Assembly (NCBI RefSeq): GCF_000400715.1
Contig: NZ_KE007345.1
Span: 72,351-136,350 of the forward strand
From: Acinetobacter genomosp. 15BJ
GTDB taxonomy: Bacteria; Pseudomonadota; Gammaproteobacteria; Pseudomonadales; Moraxellaceae
DNA length: 64,000 bases
Direction: 5' to 3'
Part shown: piece by piece, positions 9,107 through 17,907 of the stretch
How positions within the stretch are numbered: the stretch's first letter is position 1
How the letters are laid out: every line of letters starts with the position of its first letter
Program-made: the position numbers and the translations under genes
The notes under the pieces: model-generated
What the model was told of the DNA's origin: nothing
The model's database searches: none
The model's input: only the letters and a program-made list of their open reading frames with translations

Positions 9107-9985
9107 ATGGATGCTCAAAAAACCAATCGCAACCTGATGATGGCGATTGGTTGCCTCACCCTTTCTGCGCTGCTTTTTTCTGTGATGGGCATTTGTATTC
9201 GTTATGCTTCACATAGCGTAGATAACTACACCATTGTATTTTTCCGCAATGTGGTTGGGTTGATCCTGTTTTTGCCTTTTATCTTTAAACAAGGAACCAG
9301 TTTTGTAAAAACAGAAAAACTGTGGATGCATACATGGCGTAGTATTGTTGGGCTTGCCGCCATGTATGGTTTTTTCTACGCGATTGCGCATTTAAAACTT
9401 TCCAATGCGATGGTATTCACCTACTCTTCCCCCATTTTTATTCCTTTGATTGCTTGGCTGTTTCTCAAAGAAAAAGTCACCACGGCGATGCTTTGTGCCG
9501 CGGGACTCGGCTTTATTGGGGTGTTCTGTGTGGCTAAGCCCGATCAAGGTTTATTGAACTGGATTTCTATTGTCGGGATCAGTTCCAGCCTATTGGCTTC
9601 AATGGCCTTTGTCACCGTGCGCGCCCTGACGCAAACCGAACCTCCTGAACGCATCGTGTTTTATTTCTGCTTGATTGGTTCTTTGCTGTCCGTGATTCCG
9701 ATGTTTTGGGTATGGCGACCTTATCATTTACAGGAATTATTGTTCTTGATTGGTGCAGGCGTGCTCGCCAATGTCAGCCAGATTTTTATGTCGCATGCCT
9801 ACCGTCTTGCCCCTGCTGGACAGATTGCACCCGTCAACTATATCGCGATTATTTTTGCAGGACTCTGGGGCTTTTTACTGTGGAATGAAGTGCCTGATTT
9901 ATACAGTGTGATTGGTTTTGGCATTATTCTCTCAGCGATTTTGTTATGTAGTCCTTTCATACAAAGAAAGACGTTATTTAAATAA
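9107..9985 (+). CDS. EamA/DMT-superfamily transporter
   Basis: 292 residues with about ten hydrophobic segments in two EamA repeats. MVFTYSSPIFIPLIAWLFLK in the first repeat and PVNYIAIIFAGLWGFLLWNE in the second are the corresponding family motifs. It lies 89 bases downstream of the AraC-type regulator in the same direction and could be cotranscribed with it. It is only distantly similar to the transporter at 7215-8129, so this is not a recent duplication. Substrate unknown. No clear terminator is visible after it. Confidence 0.87.
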   Translation: MDAQKTNRNLMMAIGCLTLSALLFSVMGICIRYASHSVDNYTIVFFRNVVGLILFLPFIFKQGTSFVKTEKLWMHTWRSIVGLAAMYGFFYAIAHLKLSNAMVFTYSSPIFIPLIAWLFLKEKVTTAMLCAAGLGFIGVFCVAKPDQGLLNWISIVGISSSLLASMAFVTVRALTQTEPPERIVFYFCLIGSLLSVIPMFWVWRPYHLQELLFLIGAGVLANVSQIFMSHAYRLAPAGQIAPVNYIAIIFAGLWGFLLWNEVPDLYSVIGFGIILSAILLCSPFIQRKTLFK

Positions 9986-10087
9986 GCCAATCGCCTATTT
10001 ATCACGGATCCTTAATAGAAAGATCACCTATTATTTTATTAGACCTTTTGATAAATTGTGCGACTTTATAACAATTGGAAATATCTC

Positions 10088-10630
10088 ATGAAAAAAATAT
10101 TTTTAACTTCATTAATCGGGGCAGTTTTAATTTTTTCTGGCTGCTCTACCACAATGCCTATTAACTATATTGCCTCTCCATCTATTCGAGGACAGGGCGA
10201 TATCGGTGTTGGTGTATTCAAATATATCCCCGCTGAAAAAGGTTTAGTTAAACAAAATGAGTTTCAAAAACCAGCAGCAGCGCTTGGTAGCATGTATATG
10301 TCTGATAAAGCAGATGTATTATTAAAATCATCTTTAACTAAAGAATTAATTGCCTCAGGATTCAACCCAAACCAAGATGCCGATCTCAAAATCTCCGGAG
10401 ATGTTCAAAAATTTGAATATAATTGGATTGGCTTTGTAGAAGTCGACTTCTATTTAGACGTCGATTATTTAGTCACCAAAGGTGGGAAAACGATTTATAA
10501 GAACACCATCAAAACACATAAAGCTGCTCCAAAAACAGCTGGAGGAACAGATTCTGAGGCTGTACGCTCAGCGATTTCTTCAAATATTGGAGAACTATTA
10601 CAAGCTTTAAGAGATCAGAAAATTATCTAA
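10088..10630 (+). CDS. Small lipoprotein of unknown function
   Basis: 180 residues from ATG 10088. This start gives a compact signal peptide MKKIFLTSLIGAVLIFSGC with a lipobox (FSGC, lipidated Cys19); an upstream in-frame ATG at 10058 would put ten polar residues before it. GGA lies nine bases upstream. The mature part (about 160 residues) is predicted soluble in the periplasm. It contains a repeated pattern of beta-like segments (DLKISGDVQKFEYNW, FYLDVDYLVTKGGKTIYKN) similar to small YajG-like lipoproteins, but that resemblance is only by eye. It ends at a good terminator. Confidence 0.7.
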   Translation: MKKIFLTSLIGAVLIFSGCSTTMPINYIASPSIRGQGDIGVGVFKYIPAEKGLVKQNEFQKPAAALGSMYMSDKADVLLKSSLTKELIASGFNPNQDADLKISGDVQKFEYNWIGFVEVDFYLDVDYLVTKGGKTIYKNTIKTHKAAPKTAGGTDSEAVRSAISSNIGELLQALRDQKII

Positions 10631-10668
10631 AATAGCTTTTCAAATAATTTTTCTTAAATCCTATTAAT

Positions 10669-10693
10669 AAAAAAGCACCCGAAGGTGCTTTTT
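10669..10693. terminator. Bidirectional terminator, lipoprotein versus TRAP permease
   Basis: Stem AAAAAAGCACC, loop CGAA, then GGTGCTTTTTT, located between the convergent genes ending at 10630 and 10706. The core GCACCCGAAGGTGC recurs at 13377-13404 behind the TRAP paralog. Confidence 0.88.
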
Positions 10694-10705
10694 TATTTTC
10701 AACTG

Positions 10706-12910
10706 TTAATGTTTATACCAGCCAAACATCTGGAAAATATACGGTGCATACGTCACCAACACCAACGATGAAAACAAGACGATAATCGGTAACAACCAAC
10801 GCTCATAGCGGAAGTAGAAACTGGTGTATTTCTCTTTCGCTTCCTTATCGGCGGCCGAGACCTCTTCATCCCCGACGGAGAGTCGCGTCAGCAAGTGGTT
10901 CAAGGCAACAGGCGGTGTTACATAACCCAATTCGAATGCCACCAATACGATCATCCAGAAGTGAATCGGATGAATACCATTCTCGTAAGCAACAGGTGCA
11001 ACGGTTGCAGCAACTAAGATCACCGCACCGAATGGATCGGTCGTCATACCAATAATCGCAAGTAACAACGCAATAAAGGCAAGAGAAATATAGATATTGC
11101 CCAAGTGTGCTGGCAATAACTCAACCACTTCTGCACGTTCAATTAAGCCACCGACACTTGCAGACAATGCCATTAATAGAATTAATGCACCGATATGTCC
11201 AACTGTTTCTGATGTTGCAAAACGTAATGCTCCACCAAAACCAAAGCTCTTGCTACTGTGTGGATCATGCGATTTCAAGAATTCTGATTTCTTTTCATGC
11301 TCACGAACCAATGCTTCATGTTTCGCATCGACCACTGGTGCGGGTGCAAGTTTTGAAGCAAATAACTTGTCAAACAAGATCATTGCAATCAATACCAACG
11401 GTAAAATCATTGGCGCAGTAAATTCATTGATTGACGTATCTAAAGCAAGCTTATAGAACATCACCACAGCAAAACCAATGATGATATACGGGATCACAGG
11501 CACACATGCACGTAACATCCCTGGCACCGCGATTTTAGGTGAGTTCACACGGAACTTTTCCTCTGCAAGAATCAGAGAAACACCTAAGAAGATGAAGGCT
11601 GTTAACCAGAAGACATAGATACCATGATCAAATAATTCAGTCGACGTTACATGACGACTGTCGAGCATCGAGATTAAGATAACCAATAAACATGGACGAA
11701 TCACCACACCCAAAGAACCAGACATTGCCGATACAGCTAAGGCATATTGACGGCGAGCACCCGAGTTCCAGACTTCTTTATAGATGATTGCACCCGCTGC
11801 AATAACGAAAATCCCCGAAGCACCTGTGTATGCTGTTGGAATCGCCGCCGCAATCAAGATTAACCAAGTTAAGGTTTCTGGCGCCAAGTTCCATGGACGT
11901 AAGATATTTAAGAATAAATCCATCACACGTGTTTGGGTCAGTAACATACCGGCCCAAATGAACAATGCCAGATTTAAGAAAATACCCGAGAACTCAACCA
12001 AGATACCTAAGTAGATCCCTTGCCCCATTGGATAATCCATGAAGAAGGTAAATACAATTCCTGTCACCAAAGACATAAAGGCATACAGAGGAACGCTCAG
12101 TAGCGCTAAACCAAAGTTACCCTTCGGTTGTGCTGTTTTCGGAATAAAGATGAACTGGAAGACACTGATGATGGTCAGTGACACAAATAGTGCAATCCAC
12201 AACCAATACAAGACTGCTGTTTTTCCAGCAACTTCAACACCTGAATTCAATACTGAATGGTATTGGCTAATCACCGAATAACTGAGTAAAGCATTACCAG
12301 CAACCATCAACGCCGAATAAACACGGAAGTCGATTTTAGTTTTTGGTGCACGTAAACCAATGTGGTGATAACGTAAAGATGCTGTAATTGAAGCAAACAA
12401 CACCATGATTAATAAAATAACAGTTTGGTTTTCAGAACCTAATTTAAAGATCCCGAAGAAAGTCGTTTCAACTTTACGATAAGTACGAATACTTGGATGT
12501 GCTTCCAAGTGCTTCATTGCTTTATCATAGAATTGGTATTTTTCTTCACACTGCTGCTGTGCGGCCAATAAAGACGCACGTACATCAGCTTCAGAAGCCG
12601 CACCAAACATACTTGCAAATTCATCGGCAGCATTGGCTTTCATCTGCTCTTGAACTTGTGCATCAATGTTTGGATGTCGATCACAAGTTGGTTTTTCAGG
12701 TTCCGCACGTAAAAACGAATATTGCATCCCTGTTGTTTGATCACCGTAAAGACGCTCCCCCATACGAAGCATCTGACCGTGAATCATTTCGCCTGTACCA
12801 ATAAGCAACGTCATTAGCAACAAAGCAAGAATAATGAAGGTTGATATCCAATCATTCCAGATAGTGCCTAACCGGGCTAATCCAGACTTATTCTCTTGAT
12901 CATTTTGCAT
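10706..12910 (-). CDS. TRAP transporter permease, DctM-type large subunit with N-terminal extension
   Basis: 734 residues. TRAP systems import organic acids with a sodium gradient and a periplasmic binding protein. An N-terminal helix (about 21-41) is followed by a soluble loop of about 110 residues with Cys76 and Cys121, then about four helices (165-255) that may replace a separate DctQ. The DctM-like body runs from about 280 to the end, with GMTTDPFGAVILVAATVAPV and FELGYVTPPVALNHL as conserved signatures. The neighbour at 13421-15631 is a close paralog with both Cys residues conserved. No binding-protein gene is adjacent. The substrate is unknown. Confidence 0.87.
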   Translation of the reverse strand: MQNDQENKSGLARLGTIWNDWISTFIILALLLMTLLIGTGEMIHGQMLRMGERLYGDQTTGMQYSFLRAEPEKPTCDRHPNIDAQVQEQMKANAADEFASMFGAASEADVRASLLAAQQQCEEKYQFYDKAMKHLEAHPSIRTYRKVETTFFGIFKLGSENQTVILLIMVLFASITASLRYHHIGLRAPKTKIDFRVYSALMVAGNALLSYSVISQYHSVLNSGVEVAGKTAVLYWLWIALFVSLTIISVFQFIFIPKTAQPKGNFGLALLSVPLYAFMSLVTGIVFTFFMDYPMGQGIYLGILVEFSGIFLNLALFIWAGMLLTQTRVMDLFLNILRPWNLAPETLTWLILIAAAIPTAYTGASGIFVIAAGAIIYKEVWNSGARRQYALAVSAMSGSLGVVIRPCLLVILISMLDSRHVTSTELFDHGIYVFWLTAFIFLGVSLILAEEKFRVNSPKIAVPGMLRACVPVIPYIIIGFAVVMFYKLALDTSINEFTAPMILPLVLIAMILFDKLFASKLAPAPVVDAKHEALVREHEKKSEFLKSHDPHSSKSFGFGGALRFATSETVGHIGALILLMALSASVGGLIERAEVVELLPAHLGNIYISLAFIALLLAIIGMTTDPFGAVILVAATVAPVAYENGIHPIHFWMIVLVAFELGYVTPPVALNHLLTRLSVGDEEVSAADKEAKEKYTSFYFRYERWLLPIIVLFSSLVLVTYAPYIFQMFGWYKH

Positions 12911-12932
12911 GTGTATTCCAATTTATTGTTAT

Positions 12933-12954
12933 CAACATCCATCCAAAGATGTTG
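12933..12954 (-). promoter_or_regulatory. Leader hairpin upstream of TRAP permease (copy 1)
   Basis: On the minus strand CAACATC and GATGTTG form a 7-bp stem around an 8-base loop, 22 bases upstream of the start codon. The same hairpin stands at the same distance before the paralog (15654-15675). Confidence 0.45.
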
Positions 12955-13055
12955 AATCATGCGCTGTCCATGGTTGATAGATAAATGAATTTACCCTTTG
13001 AATCACCAATCCCTTTTAAACCGCTTAAATTTGCAGCAAACTTTTAGAAAAAAGA

Positions 13056-13238
13056 ATGACTGCAATCACTTTTTTGTTGGTTGTTTTTATCAATTTATGT
13101 GTTCTCTCTGGTACGCTTTATTTCCATCATCATCATAATGAAAAATTTCACGCCCAAAATAATCTTTTTACAGCCCCCCTACAGAAAGATGAATTCAGCT
13201 CTAAAGTAGGCTATACCACCTTTTCAGTCTATTTATAG
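13056..13238 (+). CDS. Possible small membrane peptide in the gap between TRAP paralogs
   Basis: The 510-base gap between the two permease genes (12911-13420) holds the copy-1 leader, this 60-codon frame and a terminator. The peptide has one hydrophobic segment (about 3-22) followed by HHHH and a polar tail. There is only a weak purine-rich stretch (GAAAAAAGA) before the ATG, and nothing else supports translation. It may simply be chance. Confidence 0.2.
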   Translation: MTAITFLLVVFINLCVLSGTLYFHHHHNEKFHAQNNLFTAPLQKDEFSSKVGYTTFSVYL

Positions 13239-13376
13239 CATAACTAATGCATTCTCAAAATGTTATTTTAATCACATAATAATCTTTAGTATTCTAAATT
13301 CACCTGTTGTGATTTTTTTAGCGCCACTTTTACAGTAATACCAACACAATGAAAGTCATCTTTAACCTCAATGAAT

Positions 13377-13404
13377 AAAACAAGCACCCGAAGGTGCTTG
13401 TTTT
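13377..13404. terminator. Terminator of the TRAP permease copy 2
   Basis: Stem AAAACAAGCACC, loop CGAA, then GGTGCTTGTTTT, 17 bases after the minus-strand stop at 13421. It shares its core with the terminator behind copy 1. Confidence 0.85.
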
Positions 13405-13420
13405 ATTTAATTAAAATAAA

Positions 13421-15631
13421 TTAGCTATACCAGCCAAATAACTTAAAAGCATAAGGTACATAGGCAATAATCAGAATCGCAGGCACCATCACCAGCAACG
13501 GCAGAATCCAACGCTCGTAACGGTAGAAGAAGGAAAGATGACGGACTTCAGCATCCGCTTCTGCCACTTCCGCATCACCAATCGACTGTCTCGCCAATAA
13601 ATGATTCAGTGCAACAGGTGGTGTCACATACCCCAACTCAAAACCAATCAGTGCAATCATCCAGAAGTGCACAGGATCAATTCCATACTGATAAGCGACT
13701 GGCGCAACTGTTGCGGTAATTAAAATCACCGCCCCAAATGGGTCCATAATCATACCCACAAAAATCATCAGCAAGACAATCAGCGTAATCACTAAATAAG
13801 TGCTGCTAATATTTTGTGGGAATGCTTCCATGATATGAATCTGCTCAAGGAAGCCCCCTACACTCACGGACAATGCCATCAAGATCACCAAAGCCCCGAT
13901 ATGTCCAACCGTCTCACTGGTGGAGGCATGTAATGCTTTGCCGAAAGAAACACGGCGCACAGGATTACGCGGATCATCTGCTGGGTTGATCGGCGCAGCA
14001 GGTTGAGAGCCATCCGCAGGGATGGTGTAACTATTCAAGGTACTATCCCAATGCCCAACAGGTGCTAACGGGGCTGGCTCTTTACGTAACTTATCAAATA
14101 ACACCATCAGTAAAAGAATGACAGGCATCATCACTGGTGCAGTAAATTCATTGAGATCTGTCGCTAAAGCATGTTTATAGAACAACCAAATCAGGATAAA
14201 AATCACGATATACGGTGATACTGGAACGAATGCCCGTAAAGACTTCGGTAAAGCCATCTTCATTGGCGCGATTCTAAACTTCTGCTCTGCAAAGAACAGG
14301 GCAACCACCAAGAATAAGCTAGAGGTTAAAAGGAAGGTATACATACCATAGCGATAAAGCAGATCTGTCGTCACTTCTTTATTCAGTGATGCAACGACGA
14401 CAATCAATAGGCAAGGCCGTAGTACCACACCTAGAGACCCCGAAAGCGCGGTTGCAGCCAAAGCAAATTGACGGCGCCCACCCGCATTCCAGACTTCTTT
14501 ATAAATAATTGCCCCTGCTGCAATCACAAAAATACCTGAAGCGCCTGTATAGGCTGTAGGTAAGGCTGCTGCGATGAGAATCAACCAGGTTAAGGTCTCA
14601 GGTGCTAAATTCCACGGGCGTAAGATATTTAGAAATAAATCCACAATCCGCGTTTGTTTTAATAACATCCCTGCCCAGATAAATAAGGCAAGGTTTAAGA
14701 AAATATTTGAAAACTCAACCAACTGACCAAGATAAATTCCTTGCCCCATTGGATAGTCCATAAAGAAAGTAAAAGCAATCCCTGTGATCATCGCCATATA
14801 AGCATAAAGTGGCACACTCAGGAACGCTAAACCAACATTACCCCCCTCGCGAGTCGGTGTCGGTGCTTTAATCAGCTGATATAAACTGATCAGCGTGAGC
14901 ACTCCAAACAAAATCATCCATAGCCAATAAATGATCTTCATTTCGGGGCTAATCGGCACACCCGAGTTCATCACAGAGTGATACTGGCTCATCACCGATG
15001 AGGTCAGTAAACCATTACCAATGAGCATCGCAATGCTATAGATACGGAAATCAATTTTCGTCGCGGGGCTGCGCAAACCAATATGATGTGCTTTTAATGT
15101 GGCACTGATTGCAGCAAATACCACCATAATCACTAAAAATAAAGAACGGTTCTCTGTACCAAATTTAAAGATACCAAAAAAGCTGGTCTCAACTTTACGA
15201 TACGTCCGCACACTTGGATGTGCTTCGATATGCTTCATTGCCTTAGCATAAAATTGATATTTTTCTTGGCATTGTTGTCGCGCTGCAATTAAGGATGCAC
15301 GAACATCTGCTTCCGAAGCAACGCCAAACATACTGGCAAATTCATCAGCGGCATTTATCTTCATTTGCTCTTGAACTTGAGCATCTATATTGGGGTTTTG
15401 ATCACAACTTGGCTTTTCTGGTTCAGCGCGCAGAAATGAATACTGCATCCCAATCGCAGGATCACCGTAAAGACGTTCACCCATACGTAATAACTGACCA
15501 TGGATCATCTCTCCAGTACCAATAATCAGTGTCATGAGTAATAAGAAAAGGATAACAAAAGTTGATATCCACTCGGTCCAAATATAGCTCAGTAGACCTA
15601 ATCCAGATTTTTTCCCTTGATCATATTGCAT
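13421..15631 (-). CDS. TRAP transporter permease, DctM-type, tandem paralog
   Basis: 736 residues, colinear with the protein at 10706-12910 over its whole length and strongly similar to it; the N-terminal extension, the Cys pair in the soluble loop (SCDQNP and RQQCQEK) and the DctM signatures GMIMDPFGAVILITATVAPV and FELGYVTPPVALNHL are shared. The main divergence is in the cytoplasmic linker around residues 505-555, where a Pro-rich stretch replaces a Lys/Glu-rich one. The pair is a tandem duplication that includes about 110 bases of upstream sequence. Different substrates for the two copies are possible but not shown. Confidence 0.87.
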   Translation of the reverse strand: MQYDQGKKSGLGLLSYIWTEWISTFVILFLLLMTLIIGTGEMIHGQLLRMGERLYGDPAIGMQYSFLRAEPEKPSCDQNPNIDAQVQEQMKINAADEFASMFGVASEADVRASLIAARQQCQEKYQFYAKAMKHIEAHPSVRTYRKVETSFFGIFKFGTENRSLFLVIMVVFAAISATLKAHHIGLRSPATKIDFRIYSIAMLIGNGLLTSSVMSQYHSVMNSGVPISPEMKIIYWLWMILFGVLTLISLYQLIKAPTPTREGGNVGLAFLSVPLYAYMAMITGIAFTFFMDYPMGQGIYLGQLVEFSNIFLNLALFIWAGMLLKQTRIVDLFLNILRPWNLAPETLTWLILIAAALPTAYTGASGIFVIAAGAIIYKEVWNAGGRRQFALAATALSGSLGVVLRPCLLIVVVASLNKEVTTDLLYRYGMYTFLLTSSLFLVVALFFAEQKFRIAPMKMALPKSLRAFVPVSPYIVIFILIWLFYKHALATDLNEFTAPVMMPVILLLMVLFDKLRKEPAPLAPVGHWDSTLNSYTIPADGSQPAAPINPADDPRNPVRRVSFGKALHASTSETVGHIGALVILMALSVSVGGFLEQIHIMEAFPQNISSTYLVITLIVLLMIFVGMIMDPFGAVILITATVAPVAYQYGIDPVHFWMIALIGFELGYVTPPVALNHLLARQSIGDAEVAEADAEVRHLSFFYRYERWILPLLVMVPAILIIAYVPYAFKLFGWYS

Positions 15632-15653
15632 ATCGATTCCAATTCATTGTGGT

Positions 15654-15675
15654 CAACATCCCTCCGCAGATGCTG
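15654..15675 (-). promoter_or_regulatory. Leader hairpin upstream of TRAP permease (copy 2)
   Basis: CAGCATC and GATGTTG (minus strand) pair with one G-U pair around an 8-base loop, 22 bases before the start codon. One base changed in the stem compared with copy 1 and pairing was kept. Confidence 0.45.
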
Positions 15676-15777
15676 AATCTTGTAATGTACATGGTGAATA
15701 AAGAATACACCTACCTTCTCTATCACCAATCCCTCTATGTACCCACTAAATTATTATTAAGCGTCTTAATCAAATGA

Positions 15778-16356
15778 TCATGATGTTCTAATTTTTATCT
15801 TTTTTATCAACAAATAGCCTAAACCACAGAGCAAACCACCAATTGCACCAATTAAATGTGCTTCGGTTAGGACAGGACTCCCAATTAACTGGGCAGTTCC
15901 TGTTTGCCCAAAGGTATTTTCCCAAAGCAGTTTCACAGCAATTAAGGCCAGTACCAAAATTGCAAATTTCCGTTCATTTTTATATTGCAGATATACCACA
16001 CCCACTGCGGTATATAGACCGTGCAATACCCCAGAAAGCCCAGCATAAGCATCAATATAAGGTAGATAAAAATAGAAAATGAAACTAATGAAGGGTGGCA
16101 GGACTAATAGCAGTGCACATAAGTGCCAATTGCGAACATGAGGAAAAATGAAAGGTAAACAGGCAAAAGCCATCATATTCAGTAGAAAATGGATCCATCC
16201 TACATGCACCCAATGCGCAGTCCATAAGCGCCAAAATTCGGTGAGTAAACTTGGGCGCCAATAAATAAAATGATCAGCAAAAACTTGTAGACAAGCCGAT
16301 ATGGAAATACATATCGCAATCAAAATAACTTTGCTTATCCATACTTGATCTTTCAT
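15778..16356 (-). CDS. Rhombosortase (rhomboid-family intramembrane serine protease)
   Basis: 192 residues with about six transmembrane helices. The rhombosortase motif GLSGVLHG supplies the nucleophile Ser108, and His167 in EAHLIGAIGG is the second catalytic residue; WVHVGWIHFLLNMMAF is the usual rhomboid helix-2 motif. Known rhombosortases cleave proteins with a C-terminal GlyGly-CTERM sorting signal, often substrates of type II secretion. No GlyGly-CTERM protein is visible in this window, so the target lies elsewhere. AGGAGG lies ten bases before the ATG. It follows the 16433-17548 lipoprotein in the same direction, but a terminator separates them. Confidence 0.85.
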   Translation of the reverse strand: MKDQVWISKVILIAICISISACLQVFADHFIYWRPSLLTEFWRLWTAHWVHVGWIHFLLNMMAFACLPFIFPHVRNWHLCALLLVLPPFISFIFYFYLPYIDAYAGLSGVLHGLYTAVGVVYLQYKNERKFAILVLALIAVKLLWENTFGQTGTAQLIGSPVLTEAHLIGAIGGLLCGLGYLLIKKIKIRTS

Positions 16357-16372
16357 TGGCTGACTGCCTCCT

Positions 16373-16420
16373 AAAAAAACAGACCTTTTACAAGTTTAGA
16401 TAGTTCATCTGTAAAAGGTC
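16373..16420 (-). terminator. Terminator after the TatT-like lipoprotein gene
   Basis: Minus strand: 11-bp stem GACCTTTTACA/TGTAAAAGGTC with a 17-base loop, followed by TGTTTTTTT. It begins 12 bases after the stop at 16433. Confidence 0.75.
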
Positions 16421-16432
16421 GTTTAATTCAGG

Positions 16433-17548
16433 TTACTCCGCTGGAGTTTCTTGTGCTGGTGCTGCCTGATCTGATGCTGGCGCAGCTTGATCCTGTGCAG
16501 GTGCTGCTTCCCCACCGTCAAACAACGAGTCCAACTCAGCTGAGCTTTCTTGTTTGTCATCCCAGAATGAAGTTAAACCCTCATCACTGGCTCTGACACC
16601 GGTATTTTCAGTCCAATAACGATCTGCGATACCACGAACCATCAAGCCGGCCATTTTATCAATCAATCTAAACTGTGGATTTGCAGGTTTATCTTCGCCT
16701 GTTGCCGCAGCATATGAACGGAAAGCATCCCGCAGTTTGGCATCATCACCACTGGCTTGTGCAGCAACAGCATAGAGTGCATGGGCTAAACGAACACCCT
16801 TCTTCTCACCAATTGCCATAGACTGCTTCATGGTCGCATATGGTTCAGGCTTACCATCACCTGCACCTGGTAATAAAGTCCAGATAACAGCACGGGTTGC
16901 CATTGGTGCACCCCAGAATTTTTCATTATCCAAACACGCCATACCACGTTCAACGATACCTGCAATATCTTTAGGTACATTGATCGCACCACCAGAGTTA
17001 ATATCGTTGGTCATGGCTTGCAAACCACTCACCATACCGAGTAAATAAACGGTTTGGTCTAGGTCATTACGCATGGTTGGGCATGAATCGCCTAACTTAT
17101 ATTTGTATTTAGTTTCCCAACGGTTAGCAAACAGCTGATAACCTGCGTATTGACGTTCAGCAGCAATTCCCGCCCAACGTTTCTGTTCAATACGTGCATC
17201 TTGTGCTTCTGAAACGTTACCTGCTTTAGAAGCACGCAGGTAACGTAACTCTGCCTCTAAAGCTTGATTCTCAGCACAAACGCCCGCTGCGGTATATAAC
17301 AATACCGCCATGCGGGTTGGGTCAGCACCCATATCTTTGGTTGACATCACGGCAGGGGTTAAAGCATTCCCTGAGTTACACACCATTTCAGCATCATCCA
17401 TTGCCAAAATTGGTGGAACAATATGGTTTTCACCAAAACCAAGTGCGACATTCGCACCCGTTTTAATCACATATGAACATCCTGATAGCATTGATGTTGT
17501 CAATACAGCAACCGCCACACCTTGTCCAATTTTTTGGAGTTTAGACAT
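16433..17548 (-). CDS. Lipoprotein, possible TRAP transporter T-component (TatT-like)
   Basis: 371 residues with a lipoprotein signal: the hydrophobic stretch AVAVLTTSMLSGC ends in a lipobox with Cys24. The mature part is mostly helical and Ala-rich, as in TPR-like folds (AVLLYTAAGVCAENQALEAE, FRSYAAATGEDK), and ends in an Ala/Pro/Gln tail of imperfect repeats (AAPAQDQ, AAPASDQ, AAPAQE). TatT lipoproteins with TPR-like folds accompany some TRAP transporters; the location 0.8 kb upstream of two TRAP permeases in the same direction supports that, but the assignment is by context and fold guess only. Five Cys in the mature part may form disulfides. Confidence 0.5.
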   Translation of the reverse strand: MSKLQKIGQGVAVAVLTTSMLSGCSYVIKTGANVALGFGENHIVPPILAMDDAEMVCNSGNALTPAVMSTKDMGADPTRMAVLLYTAAGVCAENQALEAELRYLRASKAGNVSEAQDARIEQKRWAGIAAERQYAGYQLFANRWETKYKYKLGDSCPTMRNDLDQTVYLLGMVSGLQAMTNDINSGGAINVPKDIAGIVERGMACLDNEKFWGAPMATRAVIWTLLPGAGDGKPEPYATMKQSMAIGEKKGVRLAHALYAVAAQASGDDAKLRDAFRSYAAATGEDKPANPQFRLIDKMAGLMVRGIADRYWTENTGVRASDEGLTSFWDDKQESSAELDSLFDGGEAAPAQDQAAPASDQAAPAQETPAE

Positions 17549-17709
17549 ACTTCCTGTCCCTCTAATAATTTGTTTTTTCCTTTTAGCTGTACATTATCAG
17601 ATGCATAACCTGAATTAAAGAGTAATTGCTCTAATTTTAACCTAGACATTTTGACACAAATCACAGAGGAATGAATTGACACTTGAGCGGCTTAACAGAA
17701 ATTTCAGGC

Positions 17710-17749
17710 AAAAAAAAGTAGCATTGCGACGGTTCAGCACATGCTACTT
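17710..17749 (-). terminator. Terminator of the small membrane protein operon
   Basis: Minus strand: 9-bp stem AAGTAGCAT/ATGCTACTT with a 16-base loop followed by an 8-T run, 34 bases after the stop of the 33-residue gene. Confidence 0.75.
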
Positions 17750-17782
17750 ATTAACTGGTAAAATCGTGAAACTCTTTATATT

Positions 17783-17884
17783 TTAGTTTTGTTGAAAATA
17801 ATCCTTGAGTAACGTTCCAGCTCTTCCTACTACAATCGCCATAACGATTGCAATTACTAGAAACATCCACATTGAAATCTCCAT
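17783..17884 (-). CDS. 33-residue membrane peptide, paralog of the upstream 68-residue protein
   Basis: MEISMWMFLVIAIVMAIVVG begins the peptide and RAGTLLKDYFQQN ends it. One transmembrane helix (about 5-20) is followed by a short basic amphipathic tail. GGAGGT stands four bases before the ATG, a near-perfect ribosome binding site. Its first 27 residues align with those of the next gene upstream (17908-18114), sharing FLVIAIV-AIVVGRAGTLL. The two start sites have the same layout, so this is a tandem duplication. It lies 23 bases after the paralog and ends at a terminator. Function unknown. Confidence 0.75.
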   Translation of the reverse strand: MEISMWMFLVIAIVMAIVVGRAGTLLKDYFQQN

Positions 17885-17907
17885 AGAGACCTCCTACACT
17901 TGTGTAT

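Noticed and set aside
8980..9216. 78-codon frame between regulator and transporter
   Set aside because: It overlaps both genes in another frame and has no supporting signal.
11097..11456. Several plus-strand frames inside the TRAP permease genes
   Set aside because: They are antisense shadows of membrane-protein codons, with no ribosome sites, and the minus-strand proteins have clear family motifs.
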